From the NCBI GenBank assembly GCA_038501195.1, contig JBBPUQ010000003.1:124001-188000 (forward strand): DNA of 64,000 bases, read 5' to 3'. This document shows positions 14,061 through 27,256 of the stretch, one piece after another (position 1 is the stretch's first letter; the number at the start of each line of letters is the position of its first letter). The DNA comes from Nemania diffusa. Taxonomy: Eukaryota > Ascomycota > Sordariomycetes > Xylariales > Xylariaceae. The notes beneath the pieces were generated by a model. The model made no database searches, had not been told where the DNA came from, and worked only from the letters and a program-made list of their open reading frames with translations. A program made the position numbers and the translations under genes.

Positions 14061-16491
14061 TATTTTATATTATAAGATTTTATATTTATTAAAATTAAAA
14101 CTTTATATTATAAAAAATTATTTATTAACTTAGTTATTTAATTTTGTTTATTAAGTTTAAATAAAAAAAAACTTTTATAAAGTTTTTATAACTATTGATT
14201 TTATTTTATTTAAAAATGTATTAATTTTTAAAACTTTAATTTAAATATATATTAATTTATAAACTTTAGTATTAATTTATAAAAACTTAAACTAAGTTTA
14301 ATATAATTATTTATTGTTATATATATTTATATAAAAGTATATTTTTTTTATTTTTTTTATAACTATTTAACTTTTAGTTAATTTATTAACAAAAATGTTT
14401 AAGCTAGCTAATAATAGCTTGTTTAAATATTTTCGAAATAATTTTAAACAGTTTTATAGTTTTTACATTTTTATTATTAGCTATAAATATTAGTATATAT
14501 TTATATAAAGTTGTATAAATATTTATAAACTTTTATATATTTAGATTTTTTTTGTTTTTTATAAAAAACATATAATGTTACTAATAAAAAATATTAGCAG
14601 CAAAAACAAATATTACTAAAAACGTTAAAACTAAAAAAAATATATTTGTTAAAAAAGTTACAGCTTTTTAAATTTGTATAAACTTAACAATTTTTAATAT
14701 TAATTTAATTAAAAATTATATAAGCTATAACAGTTAATATTTATTATTAACAATTTATTTTAATATTGTAATAAATAAAAATGTTTTTAATTTAAACTTT
14801 TTTTAAAATAATAAAGCAAAAAATAATTTATATATATTAATTTAAATAGTATTAAAGTTATATAAAGTTATATATATAATATTGTTTTTAATATAACAAT
14901 AAATATTGTTAAAGTTATTTTTATAAAAGCTATTAAAAAAGCTTTAAATTTTTATAATATAACTGTTAAAGTTGTTATAATTATATAAATATTTTAAACT
15001 TTTATTTATTTAATACTAAAATTAAATATTAATAATTTTATTATTACTACGATTTTTTTATTAAAATTTAGCTATTTATTGTTTATATTAAATTTAAATA
15101 GCTTGTTTTTATTAATAACAAGTTTTAACAAAATTAGTTATAACTTATTTTATTTAAACTTTAATTAAATAAAGTTTATTTTTATAACTTTTATATAATA
15201 ATATTTTGCTATATATATAATATAAAGTTATATAATATAATAATATTTGTTAATAGTTAATAATATATATAAAAGCTTATATATACTAATACATTAGTTA
15301 ATACTTTTATATAAAATTATATAAATATATTTTTAAAATTTACTAAAAAATAAATTGTTATAGCTAAAAAAAAAATCAATAATAATAAATATTTTATATG
15401 TACTAACAGCTTTTACTATTTTTAGCTATACTATATATGCTAACTTAAAAACAACTATAATATCTATTTATAAAGGGTATTTCTATACTTCCTAGGTGTT
15501 ATTTTAATAAGAAATTAGTTTTCGAACAGTTGGCCCTTTGGGTTGCCGTAGTATGTCGCCTAGTGCACGAATGAGAATTGCATAGCCAGGGATCGGTTCG
15601 GCCAGGTTCGACCACTCACTAAGACCGAACCCCTTCTACGCAGCAGGCTTCTCAGCTCCGGTTCAGAGAGAAGCACGAATGAAACATTATGCCAGTAGGT
15701 ACATCTCCGCCACCAATTATATCTCAATAGAGTGTAGATATCTAGGCGTAGGTCCTCGCAAGCAAATACCTAATTCAATTAGAGTACTACAATTATCGGC
15801 TGCCCGAGACACCTAGCGCACACGAGTTCGTCTTCTTGCTTACTTATGTACTTTATCTATATATACATGCTTAGTACGTCGTGGGGTGTATACCCGGTGT
15901 ACTTATACCTACTCAGCTTCATGCAAGGGACGGAAACCTCACCACCATCAGTGCCTCAGGATTATATGAACTACGAGCTGTGTAAAGCGAGTTGCTCTTG
16001 GTACCCGAAATAGGTAGGATGGACTTTGAAGAGCGGCCATCGCTAACAAGTGTTTGGTACTGTAGTGAAGCTACTTATCAATCTAGGACTTTGATCTAAA
16101 CGGTCAAGCACTGGGCCAACTATTCGATATTCAGGCTTGTGCCAGTCCAGCGAACCATGGTACAGAGGCAGCCTAGAAAGACTCGTTATCTCCCTGCAGT
16201 ATCTGAACATACTATCCTCCAAGCACTAACATGCCCCCTTACTGCGTGCGCAGTAGATACCTACCGATGCGCACACCCAGCTCTTGACATCCCGACTGTA
16301 AGCGGAGGAATCTCATAAGCCGATCTAAATAGATGCCAATCTACAAGAAAATAGGGGCAAGGTACCAAAATATGATGCCGTCTCTTTAAACCCCAATTAA
16401 GCTCTCCCGGGTGTTGTGTACGGCGGGCACTTAATTCAGTCATATCCAGCGGTATACATGCTTATCTAGCAGGTCATGCACGCCTCCTCAT

Positions 16492-16591
16492 AATGATTGG
16501 AAGGCTGTGATCGACGCTATAGCCAATCATCGATCTAGCATCAGGTCGTGGGCGGTTCGCGTGTTTATCGCCGAGATGCCTTCCAATCATT
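16492..16591. mobile_element. MITE-like 100-bp element with 14-bp terminal inverted repeats
   Basis: AATGATTGGAAGGC at 16492-16505 is matched by its exact reverse complement at 16578-16591. The 100-bp unit is flanked by CAT on both sides (16489-16491 and 16592-16594), a possible 3-bp target duplication. It has no coding capacity. It could also be a chance or regulatory palindrome; a family of copies elsewhere would be needed for certainty. Confidence 0.5.
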
Positions 16592-16940
16592 CATCCTCTA
16601 TAGAAACCAAATAGTTTATCACATCCCTATATGAGCAGATTAAGTGATAGTAGTCAGCCTCGCGTTCCGTTGCGCCGGTACAGCACATTCAAGGTGGCAG
16701 CACACTACGGTACAGTACACATATAACTGTATAGTACTACCATTTCATTTAAAGTGATAACTTACAAGACTTGGTTATACGCAAATTAGGTACTGGTAGA
16801 TAAATCACTTTCCATCTATCATCCGCTAGATGCCGCGAATACCCAAGCTAATCTTAGCAACACGTAACTTTCGGTCCTAGACGCGCCCTCTGGAGCATGT
16901 CGGCCTTATTTTTCATGGGAGTGACACACCTATTATAGCA

Positions 16941-17133
16941 GAACGTGTGATAGGCACACACTGCACTTTGGAGACTTGGCGATCGTTACAATAGCACTTC
17001 TAAAGACTGTTGGCTTCTTCAAATCATCTGAAAGCAGAACAATAGGTATAATTTAGTCTCGAGGGCCTGCCTAGTTAGGTAACTATCGCAATTCGCAGGG
17101 GACCTATGAGAAATAAATAGCAAAGTTTAACGC
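16941..17133 (+). repeat. Diverged direct repeat, copy 1
   Basis: Shares a series of blocks in the same order with 17671-17869: a GAAC(G/A)TGTGA start, a TTTGGAGACT block, ACAATAGCACTTC, CTGCCTAG/GGCTAG before TAGGTA, and AAATAAATAG near the end. Differences are not only transitions, so this is old duplication rather than RIP. No open frame is conserved between the copies. Confidence 0.65.
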
Positions 17134-17670
17134 AGACATACGCACTATCACATTATACATAGGTATTCGATCGGTTTCCAGCTGTCCGTTAGGAACGCGA
17201 TAATGAACAGAGATTATAGAAATAGACCTCCAGTACAGAGTAGGTGTATAAGGTAGACAGATGTAACCATCGAATAAACAAGGAAACTAATGTAAATATG
17301 CGCCCAATGCCTGTTTGTTGAAAGGAGAATATCGGGCACGGGGCTTCCTACTCATGATCTCCAGGTGTAGTACTCGTAAATGGTTGGGGGTTAGACAACC
17401 CATGAATGAAAGGTAATAAAAAGTCGTTCGATGAAAGGGAACGTATGGAAACTTCTCATGTTTGTGACCAAGCCGAGTCGGTTCATTTTGTTTTACCTAT
17501 GTCTTGATCACGCCATTCAATTGCAGCCAAACTGTTTAAGACATCGTCTTAGAAGAGGCAGCGTTGCCCACTCAGATCAGCCTAAAGTGAAGTCGCCTTA
17601 GTTTAACTCGCGTATCATGGGCCTCCAAGTATGGTGACTCTATTGTCCGTTATTGATAAATACTAAAACG

Positions 17671-17869
17671 GAACATGTGAATAGCACAAACCGTGCTTTG
17701 GAGACTGACAAGTAGTCACAATAGCACTTCCAAAGACTTCACATATATTTAAGATAATACTAGTAGATCAACGCAATAATAGAATTTTAGATTAGAAAAC
17801 CTGCCTGGCTAGCTAGGTAGAAACGGTAGACTGAGAAGACTGCTCAAAATAAATAGAAAAAATCAACGC
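17671..17869 (+). repeat. Diverged direct repeat, copy 2
   Basis: Second copy of the roughly 195-bp unit at 16941-17133, 730 bp downstream in the same orientation. Short conserved blocks are separated by diverged segments, as in a degenerate transposon fragment or a structured non-coding unit. Confidence 0.65.
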
Positions 17870-20800
17870 GAACGAGAAATACTAAGCCTAATCAATAATT
17901 ACCCCTTACTTTCCAGTGCAGGTTCACCCGCACTGTTACAATACCTGCCGACACTTAAGATTTCTGATGTAATCGACACAGAATCTTCTGTTTCTCGGCG
18001 ATTCCGAATAGCATGACTTTGTAGATAAGAGAAATAATCTTGAATGCAATTCTTCAGAGCCACTAGAAAGATAGTTGTCTTGACTAACGAACCCTGCAAG
18101 GTTGGAGTTTCTAGATTGAAACTAAATCAAGTGTTTGCCTGGGTCTATCTAAATCCCCTATTCACTAGGAAACAGTGGAATCATTGTGATATATTACTAT
18201 GTGCTGAGTATAACCGTGGTGAACCTAACATCAACATGTCGACATAGTCTTGCTTTAATTCCTTGTATCAAATTGTGATATTTCCAAGTGTACTTCCGTG
18301 TAGTGACATTGTAGCCGGTACGAAGGCGACGAGGAAGACCAATATTAACTGTAATAGAAATTGGATAACCAGATCAAAAACTACATTTTAGTAATTATCG
18401 AGTTGCCTTTTCACAAATCGGTGTTTCTTGTAGTGCGCGGTCTACTGACAAAGCCATTCAGGTATTTCTCGACGCCTCGTTACTATTTACTCGTAATATA
18501 GAGTATTATAAGCGAATCTAGCAAACGAAATAAGAAAAATTTACTCTCTATTAAGATACAAGAGAGAATTAGACCCCCGGCTTGCAACTGTATAAAGATA
18601 GCTAAACAAGGCAAATATTTATTGATAAGAGGGCCATCTACCCGGCTTCGACTCCATGCTATCTGGCTATCCGAGTCGCATATTATTTGAAGTTTAAACA
18701 TCATTCACTGTTCATGAGCCTCTGCGTCACGAAGCGCTTTCTCCTTAAATACGCCATTATTTAACCGTAGAAGGCAATGTGTCGTTGTATAACATCTCTA
18801 AGATATGATCACATAAAGCTTCTGGTACTTCGGCAAGTTTACTATCAGGAGATCGTCTAGTATGCGGTTAGCTGAGTCATTAATAGCATCGAGCGAAAGA
18901 TCAAGCAATCCATGTGTGACGTTTCCTCCATATAGGCAACCCAAGGGATATAATCAGGCCTAGCATAATGCATTCGGATACTCCATGGGTTACAAGTCAG
19001 TGCATAGTAAGTTGGAAATTGATATAATTGGACAAGGTAGTGGTCTGACAAACACACACTAGACTAGCCTCAACGTCAAGCAAACGCATATGAGTAATAC
19101 CGGTACCAGGCTGGTGACACGAAAAACGGTGTGAAGAGTACTAAGTACACCGTTGCACTGGTGTATTGGTACATATCAAGGCACATAAGCACTGATCAGC
19201 TCTATGCATACGCAGTAGTCTTATCAACAATGATAATTAGGAGGCGTGGGCAATAGTTCGGTCAGCGGGTGGCAAAGTATTGGCGAGGAATATGGTAGAA
19301 GCGTGGGAATCAAGTTAGCGGCCGTCTCGTGTCAAGATCTTCATGTTTGCCTTTAGGCCCGCCTTTTGGGGTCTTAATGGATATATCAATAATTGATAAG
19401 CTGACAGAGACCCAAATATCTAGCATTGCGTATTGCACTTGCAGAGCTGTCTGAGTAAGAGGATGGTGCTAACGGGCTGTATTCGAGAACCGACTCCATT
19501 GTCCCCGATTTTTTATTCCTTGGGACAGGCTTTGGAGCTCTGGAGCGAGCCTTAGACGCCTAGAACTGGAACCGGTCGGGGTACTAGTCGGGGGAAGCCA
19601 GACGACTTGGCACCTTTAGCGGTAATGTGACAAGTTGCTGCTCGGGCCACCCCGGGTACAAATCGGGGTCGGCACTGATCGCGGAGCCCCAGATTAACTG
19701 TCTACTGTAGATAACCATGCAAACTGATTTTTCGAGAATAAAAATGTTAAAGTTTTTTTCAATTTTGGTTGGCTGACTGGACAATTGACAAGCCACGAGG
19801 CCACTCCGCAATTCTTTTTTTATTGGGCTTTTTGAGCTGAGGCGGAACTCAGTATGAAGATCAGCTTATTTAGTACTAACCAGGGTCTGATCGGGGCCGT
19901 CTACAGAGTGCATCTACTTATGGTCTTCTTCGCCTTGGCAGTGGTTGGTGTCGGATACCTAGTCTAACTGCAAGTTCACCATTAATACAACCGAGCCTCG
20001 CAGTTGATTGCCTGGATTCCGGGACCAGTCACCACCGTCCGCCTTACCGAGTTGGCATCGTCTCGTCTCGTTGCCTATGCGGATGCGTACTTACTCCAAC
20101 CGGCAGCTAGTAATTGTAGCAACAGAATTGACCTTCTGACAAGGCAGATACCTACCCTCGTGACATTGAGGACCTAAGATAAGACGGTGGAGAAGTATGA
20201 TAGATGAAGTCCGGGGTACGATACCCAGAATATCCGCCAGCTGCGTGTACCGCCAAATGGTGCCTAGTATCGAGAACTGACTCCCGATACGAACAATTGT
20301 GTTCTTATGGTCTCATCGTACTACCAACCTACCAACCTACCTAGCACACATTTTTGACGCACCCAGGTCGCAGAACCACAACATTAGCTGCCGCGCGTTT
20401 GACAAACAAGAGTATATATGAGTACCAATGATAACAAGCTATGCAGTCTCTGAGATCTCCTAGCACTGTGACCGATTTGTGGCGTCCCCTGATTGATTAG
20501 ATCAACGTCGCCGACTTATTTAGTGTATGCGTGGCGATAGAAGTGGCGGCTCATGAAGAGGCTTAGGTATCCGATAGCTGCGGAACATCCGCTGCTTCTT
20601 GATCACAGTTGCTTCCAGTGCTGATTTTAGTTCTGCATCTGTGGTGCTACTGAATGTCACACGCTGGACGGCAGTTCCGCAACTGTAAGTGGCTACAGTA
20701 CATATGGCAGAATGGCGGCTCTACATACGTAGGAAGATATGTAGATAGCATGATCTACGGTCGACTAGATACCTCGTATGCACTCACCTTTTAGGACTTG

Positions 20801-22464
20801 CTCAGCCGTCCGAGGAGCGCCGGGTTTTCCGGTCAAGTGCATGGAGGGTGGGGGCCTAAAACACAGGTAAAAGTTGCTCGAGTGAGTCACGGGACTAGAT
20901 ACTGCCTACTTGAACGCAGGGAACTTTTAAGAGTGGCACGGCCTGCTGCTCTCGCATCCTCGATTGTGCAGTTGTTGTATTCTCGTGCCGATCTTGCTAC
21001 CTGGAAATACCGGTTTCTGGATACACATACAAGAATGTTCATAGAATGATAGAATACACTAGAATACCCCTACTTTTACGTGCTTATATTGAGAGATCCA
21101 AAAACAGCACACCTAAAGTGTTATTAGTTGGTAGCGAGGCGGCTAGGTATAGCATCTTGTAGGTATAGGTGGAAACACTTTAACAATGACAGGTGGTACG
21201 CATACCCCAACTACTTGCCTAGTTTGCGGTCTATCCAGACAACTACTAGTCTAAGTAAAGAGGCCAGCCCTAGATACAGGAGCGACACTTACACTGCACT
21301 AGTCTAGTTACAGTTCTTAGTTGGGGTAGACCCTGGCTTTTGGGTCGTCTTATACTCTGTATCCACCTCCGGCATCGCTGTACTACACCTATTTATACTA
21401 CAGTAGGCAAACTACTGCGTGGTCTGTCTATCCCTGAGCATGGATGCTGTAAAACTGACTCTAGTTCGCCTCACCTCGACACTTAGGGATAGCTATGAAA
21501 ACTTAAAAGCTCAATGTCATTCGCTCACCCCGAGAGGAGATCCTAGAATAATACCTAAAGAGCGGCTTTTTTACGTTGTGCAAAGGAGGTAAGCCGAAGG
21601 TAAAGGAAGTACAACCAAAGTGCATAGGCCGTTGAACGGTCCACGCATGTTCTTGAGTGTTCTGTGCGTTGCGGTGAATCCTGCATGCCAATACTGCAGA
21701 TGGAATGGTTATCTCGCACATGATTCGCTGCGCATTCGGTGGACCCTGCAATGAAGCTCTGACAGTACCGTCTGGAGGAGACAATACTATGTAGGTAGAG
21801 TGGCTCGACAAGCCCATCCCTGCCCCGTGCGATAGCTACTCCCCCTTGACTGCCTTGAGCATGACCGACATGTCGAGCCTCGTCCCTCCGTCCAGCCCGC
21901 TCCTATAATTCCTATCTTGCATGATTCAAGCCTTGATTAGCCACTACGAAAGACCAGGGTCCCATATTCATTACTACTCGAAACGGGGGCATTCCCCACT
22001 CAACCTTGAAGATGGAGGAGTCAGGTATGCGAAAAGGTATGAGCGGAACCGAGCTCGATTGGCTTACCTTGGCACGAGCCATGACAGCCTCTCTTTCCCA
22101 TGTATGTACTGTGAGGAGATCTGTACTACTTGTATACATATATATAATACCGTAGGTCGGTAGGGAAAGTCAGCATTCCTTACATGTAGTTAGTCTTCTT
22201 TACGTTGTTTTTATTTTCCATCTTTTACACTTATTATCTTACATCCCTACTATAGTCTATATACATACCCTCCACTTGCTTAGCTTTTCGTGCCTTTCAA
22301 TACATTTCAACCCAACTGTGAGTGTTGACGATTTGGATTTGTTCATGTCTCGTCGGCGGGCTTGCTTCCCCGGCTTCAAACAAACGAAATGGCTAATACG
22401 TCGAATAAGCTAGACTGCATGTTCCTAAAAGTCTTTTACTCGGCTTGAATTTTTAAGACATAAG

Positions 22465-25400
22465 ATGGCCCAAGAGTTGTCTACCACTTCGACCATGCGT
22501 CGCCCCTCCATTCAACGAGACCTCAGCAGATTCGGATACAGCTCCTCGAGTGACTCGGACGAACCACCCCGTAAGACAAATACGACAACCACCAGCAGTA
22601 GCAATCAAAAGAAGAAAAAGAAGAGAAAGCCACCGCCACAACAGAGCATCAACAAGATATGGAGGCGTTTCGCAACCAAGAAGTACACGAAGGCGCTGTC
22701 TGTCTTGCCCTTCGACCCGGTTCCTCTACCAAGCACCACCGAAGGGCCTAATGAATTCCTCTCGGCGGGCTACGAGCGGGCCAGGGAGGAGTGTTCCCGC
22801 AGAGTCAAGAAGATCATTCAAGAGTGCAAGCGAGTTAATACACGATATAGAGATCCTGGGTTTGACCTAGTAAGCTCCTTGATCTGCTTTAATTCGTATC
22901 ATCGTGCTGACAGATTTACAGGATTGGGATTTGAAGATGAGCAAGGGAAATTGCCTAAATTACCTGGGCTCCACCAAGTTCGACATGACCAATACTCGCT
23001 ATAGCACCACGACGAGCGTGCCCAAATCGGTAAAGCGTGTGCATGAAATCTTTGAGAAGCCGACGTTTCTCAAGGACATCGATGGCGCCGATATCAAGCA
23101 AGGTGGCCTTGGCGATTGCTGGTTCATCGCGAGTCTGAGCGCACTAGCAAATGTCGAGGGTGCGGTCAAGCGCGTTTGTGTCGAGTACGATACCCGTAAG
23201 TTTATCGTGACCCGAGACTATGGTCGAGCAATCAAACTAATGCATGAGCACAGGCGTCGGCATCTATGGGTTCGTCTTTTACCGGGACGGCGAATGGATT
23301 TACTCTATTGTTGACGACAAGCTCTACCTGACTTCCCCGAATTGGGACTCACCTAGCATGCAGCGCGACCTCATGAACCAGATCGACCGTGAGAGCCCCG
23401 ATAAGGATTACCGTAAGACCTATCAGACCGGTTCTAAGGCCCTCTTCTTCGGGCAGTGCAAGAACCAGAATGAAACCTGGGTAGCCTTATTTGAAAAGGC
23501 GTATGCCAAGGCACACGGCGATTTTGGATCGCTGGCTGGTGGTTGGATCGGAGAAGGATTAGAAGACCTCACTGGCGGTGTCACAACTGAGCTTTTAGCC
23601 TCCGACATCCTGGACCTAGATGAGTTCTGGGAGAACGAGGTGAGCAAAGTCAATCAAGAATTCCTCTTCGGTTGCTCTACCGGCCTCTTGGATGGTGGGT
23701 ATGGCGAGCGAAATGGTATTCGTGAGGGCCACGCCTACGTTGTCATGGATGCACGAACATTGAAGAGTGGTGAGCGACTGGTGAAGCTCCGGTAAGATTA
23801 AGATGCCTTCCAGTAGTGTCTACCGTGCTAACAAGCGGCAGGAATCCCTGGGGAAAGATCCGAAAGGGAATCTGGGAGGGACCATGGTCCGACGGGTCAA
23901 AGGAGTGGAACCAGGACGTCAAAGAGGAGCTCGATCACCAGTTCGGCAACGATTCAGTCTTCTGGATAAGATTTGAAGACATGGTAGAAAAGTATCAGCA
24001 CTTCGACAGAACTCGCCTCTTCCGAGACCCTGAATGGCAATGCTCCCAACGCTGGATCGGCGTGGAGGTGCCTTGGAAGCCGCAGTGGAACGAGAAGTTT
24101 CACTTCAAGCTGACCAAGGAGTCTCCCCTTGTCCTTGTCCTCCAGCAGCTCGATAACCGGTACTACAAGGGCCTCCGCGGCCAGTACTCTTTCCGACTCC
24201 ATTTCCGAATTCACGAGCAAGGTCGACCTGGCAGCGAGGACTACGTTGTCAGGTCTCACGGCAACTACTTGATGAATCGGTCAGTTTCCATTGAGATTCC
24301 TTCCATGGAGCCTGGCGACTACTCGGTCTTCCTCAGCATCGTTGCTGAACGAGATACCGAGATGCTGTCTATCGAGGATATCGTCAAGCGCGAGTGTAAG
24401 AAGAGAGAGGAGAATGAGAAATTCGCCCAAGTCGGGTACGCCTACGACTTAGCCCATAGCAAGGGTGTTACCCATTTGGAGCAGGTCGCTAGTCTTTGCA
24501 AAAAGTCGGATCAGAACAAAGCTAGCGCATCTCGCCGGGAGGAGCGCCGCAAGATGTGGGAGCGGCGTCACCTAAACCGAGAGATTACCAAGAAACAGTC
24601 CAAGAAGAACCAGGAGAAGCGCGAACGACGACGGGAAGTTGAGGAGGCGAAGAAAAAAGCGAAAGCAGAAGCCGAAGCAGCCAAGAAGAAGAAGGAAGAG
24701 GAAGAGGAAGCCGAGTGCAAGAAGAAAGAGGCAGAGAAGCCGAAGGATGCGGCTGTTCAAACAGATGCAGCAGTGCGTGGCGAGGACAAGGGCAGCCAGA
24801 CGGCTTCTGGCGACGCCGACTCTTCCACAAAATCCGATGCTTCTAGCAATCAGCCAGATACACCTGAAAGCGAAAAATCGGAATCTACGAAGGAGACCGA
24901 CAAGGGAGAAGAGGACAAAGATGCCACCACTCCCATCTCTAGTGACCCAACCCCCAAGCCAACCACAGATGTTGAGGCGGCTAAAAAGAAATCTGGACCT
25001 CCACCTCCTCCTCCTGTTTACTCGTCAGATTGCGATTCATCCGACAGTCCCGTCGAAGACTGGGAGTTACTCTACTCCTCGGATGATATGACGAAGAAGC
25101 CCAGGATAGCTTCTCCGCCGGCCGCGACGACTGCTACCACGGAGGTGGTAGAGACTGACGGAGAGTCCAGCCTTCCCGATCCCTGGAATGCCATTTGCAT
25201 CGTCGGATTCCGCGTCTACTCGAAAGACGAAGACCTCGCTCTGCGCGTTGTCATCGAAGGCGGTGATCTTGCCGAGGGCGGCATGGGCGAGAAAGGCGCT
25301 GCCGATATCGACAACGCCCAGATGAATGCAGGTGGTGAGCGCGAGAAAGTGAAAGAGTCAGACAAGGTCACGGAGGAGTTCGAGATCGTTGATGGGTTTG

Positions 25401-25678
25401 CCGTCATCAAGCAGAAGATGATGGTTGACGGGGAGAAGAAAGCTGATGAGCAGCAAGTCGAAGTTGAGGAAAAGATCGAGGAAGTAGGTAGCAAAGATGC
25501 CGAAGAAGACGGCAACGTGGCCGACACAGAATGTGATGACGACGACGACGACAACGAAGATGATGATGGCGAAGGGGACGCGGTGGATGCTGCCAAGTCA
25601 GACATTACCGACTCGACAGATTCGACACCCATTAATACCCCGGATTCGATGACAGACTGTAGCCCACAGTCCAAATAA
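22465..25678 (+). CDS. Calpain-like cysteine protease (family C2)
   Basis: Likely a cytosolic Ca2+-type or Ca2+-independent fungal calpain. Four exons: 22465-22869, 22922-23195, 23254-23791, 23842-25678, with introns of 52, 58 and 50 bp and GTAAG donors, giving 1017 residues. The catalytic triad is complete: Cys201 in GGLGDCWF, His386 in EGHAYVVMDA, and Asn407 in RNPWG, the last built across an exon junction. The N-terminus (1-130) is Ser/Lys-rich. Residues about 406-618 look like the calpain C2-like domain. Residues about 655-712 form a Lys/Glu coiled coil. A proline run lies near 793, a conserved DPWNAICIVGFRVYS block near 852, and a poly-Asp/Glu tail near 970. The charged tail is longer than in animal calpains. 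It is not the PalB/Rim13 type as far as I can judge: no MIT domain is seen. Confidence 0.93.
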
Positions 25679-26038
25679 CTTACGTTTTTCTCTCCTCCTT
25701 TGCATGTTGTGCCGCGCACGACCTTACTACATTTTATTACGATACCACACTTCTCGTTTAGAATATTTATGACCGGGGTTTCCTTCGTTTGTCTGGGTGA
25801 TGATTTCAAGATACAGCATGGACAGGACAGGGTGGCAGAGCGGGCGTTGATGTTATGTTGTACCAAAGTGTACCTGGAATGCCAATTACGCTTCTCAATC
25901 TGCTTGAAGACGCTGCTCGCTCTCTTCGAATTTCTTTCCTATATTAGAACTTATGATTGTATTTAGTTATGACACGCTGGAAGATCAAAGCAATCAACGA
26001 TCTCATCCTACCAAATATCTCTACCTTTTATCGTGCCT
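25679..26038. other. Convergent 3' intergenic region
   Basis: Lies between the stop of the calpain-like gene (plus) and the stop of the nickel permease (minus). It is T-rich after the calpain stop, as expected of 3' untranslated DNA. No gene or strong structure is seen. Confidence 0.6.
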
Positions 26039-27256
26039 TTACTCCATTGCATCATGAAAAGCATCTTCGGGCGTATCCGAAGGGATCCTCTGTGCCCTGC
26101 GTTTCTCCATCCTTCGCCTCCAGGGTTGGTAGATAGCTACCGAACCTACACCGGCCAAGACGAAGACACCCACGATACTCGCGCCAACAATCTCGAAGTG
26201 GTCACTGATGGCAGTGAGCCCATCCCAGAAGCTCCCTTGGGGCTCAGCCACGTTTTGCACCAAAGATAGAATCTGAATTATACCAATAAAAGCAGATACC
26301 ACGACAGTGATCCCAGTTAGTACGATGGAGTAGTACAAGATAGCCACCTTGTCTCGCGCAAATGCCTTAGAGGTATATAGAGTCATCATAAGTGCACCAT
26401 CCGATGTATCTACTAGACACATGCCAGCTAGTGATTTGTCAGAAACAAGCTTCCAAACATAATAAGGGCTAGTTCATAGCTTACCAGTAAACAATAGGGG
26501 AAATATTAAGATGACCCAAAGGCTCGTTCCCTGCGCACCCTGCACACTGGCGATGCCCAGAACGGCAATTTCCGAGCTCGTATCAAAGCCCAGCCCAAAC
26601 AAAACCCCAAGAGGATACATCTTCCACGGGCGGTCGATGATACGGAAGAACCTCCGCAACACATTCGCGAGGAACCCAGGCCCGTCCAGCTGCAGGTCCC
26701 GCGCAGCCTGGTCGTCGTTCCGGGCCTCGATCTCACCCTCCCCGGCGCCGTGCGGGTCAGGTTCCCGGAGCACGGCGCGCAGCCGGCCGACGAGGCGATA
26801 TAATACCCATCCATTCCCCACGCAGAGGATGATCAGCACGGCCGCGCTGACGCTCGTGCCGATGATGCCGCCGATGTACCTGAAGCTATCGAAGCGTTCG
26901 CGCAGCGCCCCAGCCGTCGCTGCGACCACGATGCACGTGATGATGACGATGGTCGAGTGCCCGAGACTGAAGAACGTGCCCACCGTCACAGGGCGCTGTC
27001 CCGATGCGATGAGCCGGCGTGTCATGAGGTCGATGGCGGCGATGTGGTCTGCATCTAGGGCGTGCCGTAGCCCTAGTGTATATGAAAGCACCGCTGCGCC
27101 GACTAGGGTCGGGTTGAAGTGCAGTACGACGGCCACGGCGGCCCAGACGACGGCATTGACGAATAGTAGGAGTAAGATGATGTATAGAACCGGGGCGGGA
27201 AGGCCTTTGAGACGCTGGGGAAGCGCCGGGAGGCGGCAGAATCGCGGTCGCGGCAT
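26039..27256 (-). CDS. High-affinity nickel/cobalt permease (NiCoT family)
   Basis: Membrane transporter for Ni2+ and/or Co2+ uptake. Two exons, 27256-26485 and 26427-26039, with a 57-bp intron (GTAAGC donor, CTAG acceptor), giving 386 residues. The family signature H-x4-D-H is present as RHALDADHI (residues 64-72). LGHSTIV (98-104), LGFDTSSE (222-229) and AGMCLVDTSDG (258-268, formed across the splice) are the other conserved NiCoT blocks. About eight hydrophobic segments are visible, with a charged loop near residues 175-205. The Met at 27256 is chosen because it is the only ATG upstream of the first membrane span. Nickel is the cofactor of urease, so a role in nitrogen use is plausible. 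Whether it prefers Ni or Co cannot be told from sequence. It is tail-to-tail with the calpain-like gene. Confidence 0.93.

Larger units (their letters stand above)
15471..22464. other. Gene-free stretch of normal base composition
   Basis: Base composition returns to normal at about 15471, yet over 7 kb I find no reading frame with family motifs and no convincing chain of spliced exons; the longest open frames (about 60-104 codons, for example minus strand 21503-21817) have no recognisable content. It contains a MITE-like inverted repeat (16492-16591) and a diverged duplication (16941-17133 and 17671-17869). The last 300 bp (about 22165-22464) is pyrimidine-rich and is the probable promoter and leader of the calpain-like gene. 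Confidence 0.6.

Noticed and set aside
15585..15640. tRNA-like GGTTCGACC segment
   Set aside because: No acceptor stem, anticodon arm or correct spacing could be folded around it.
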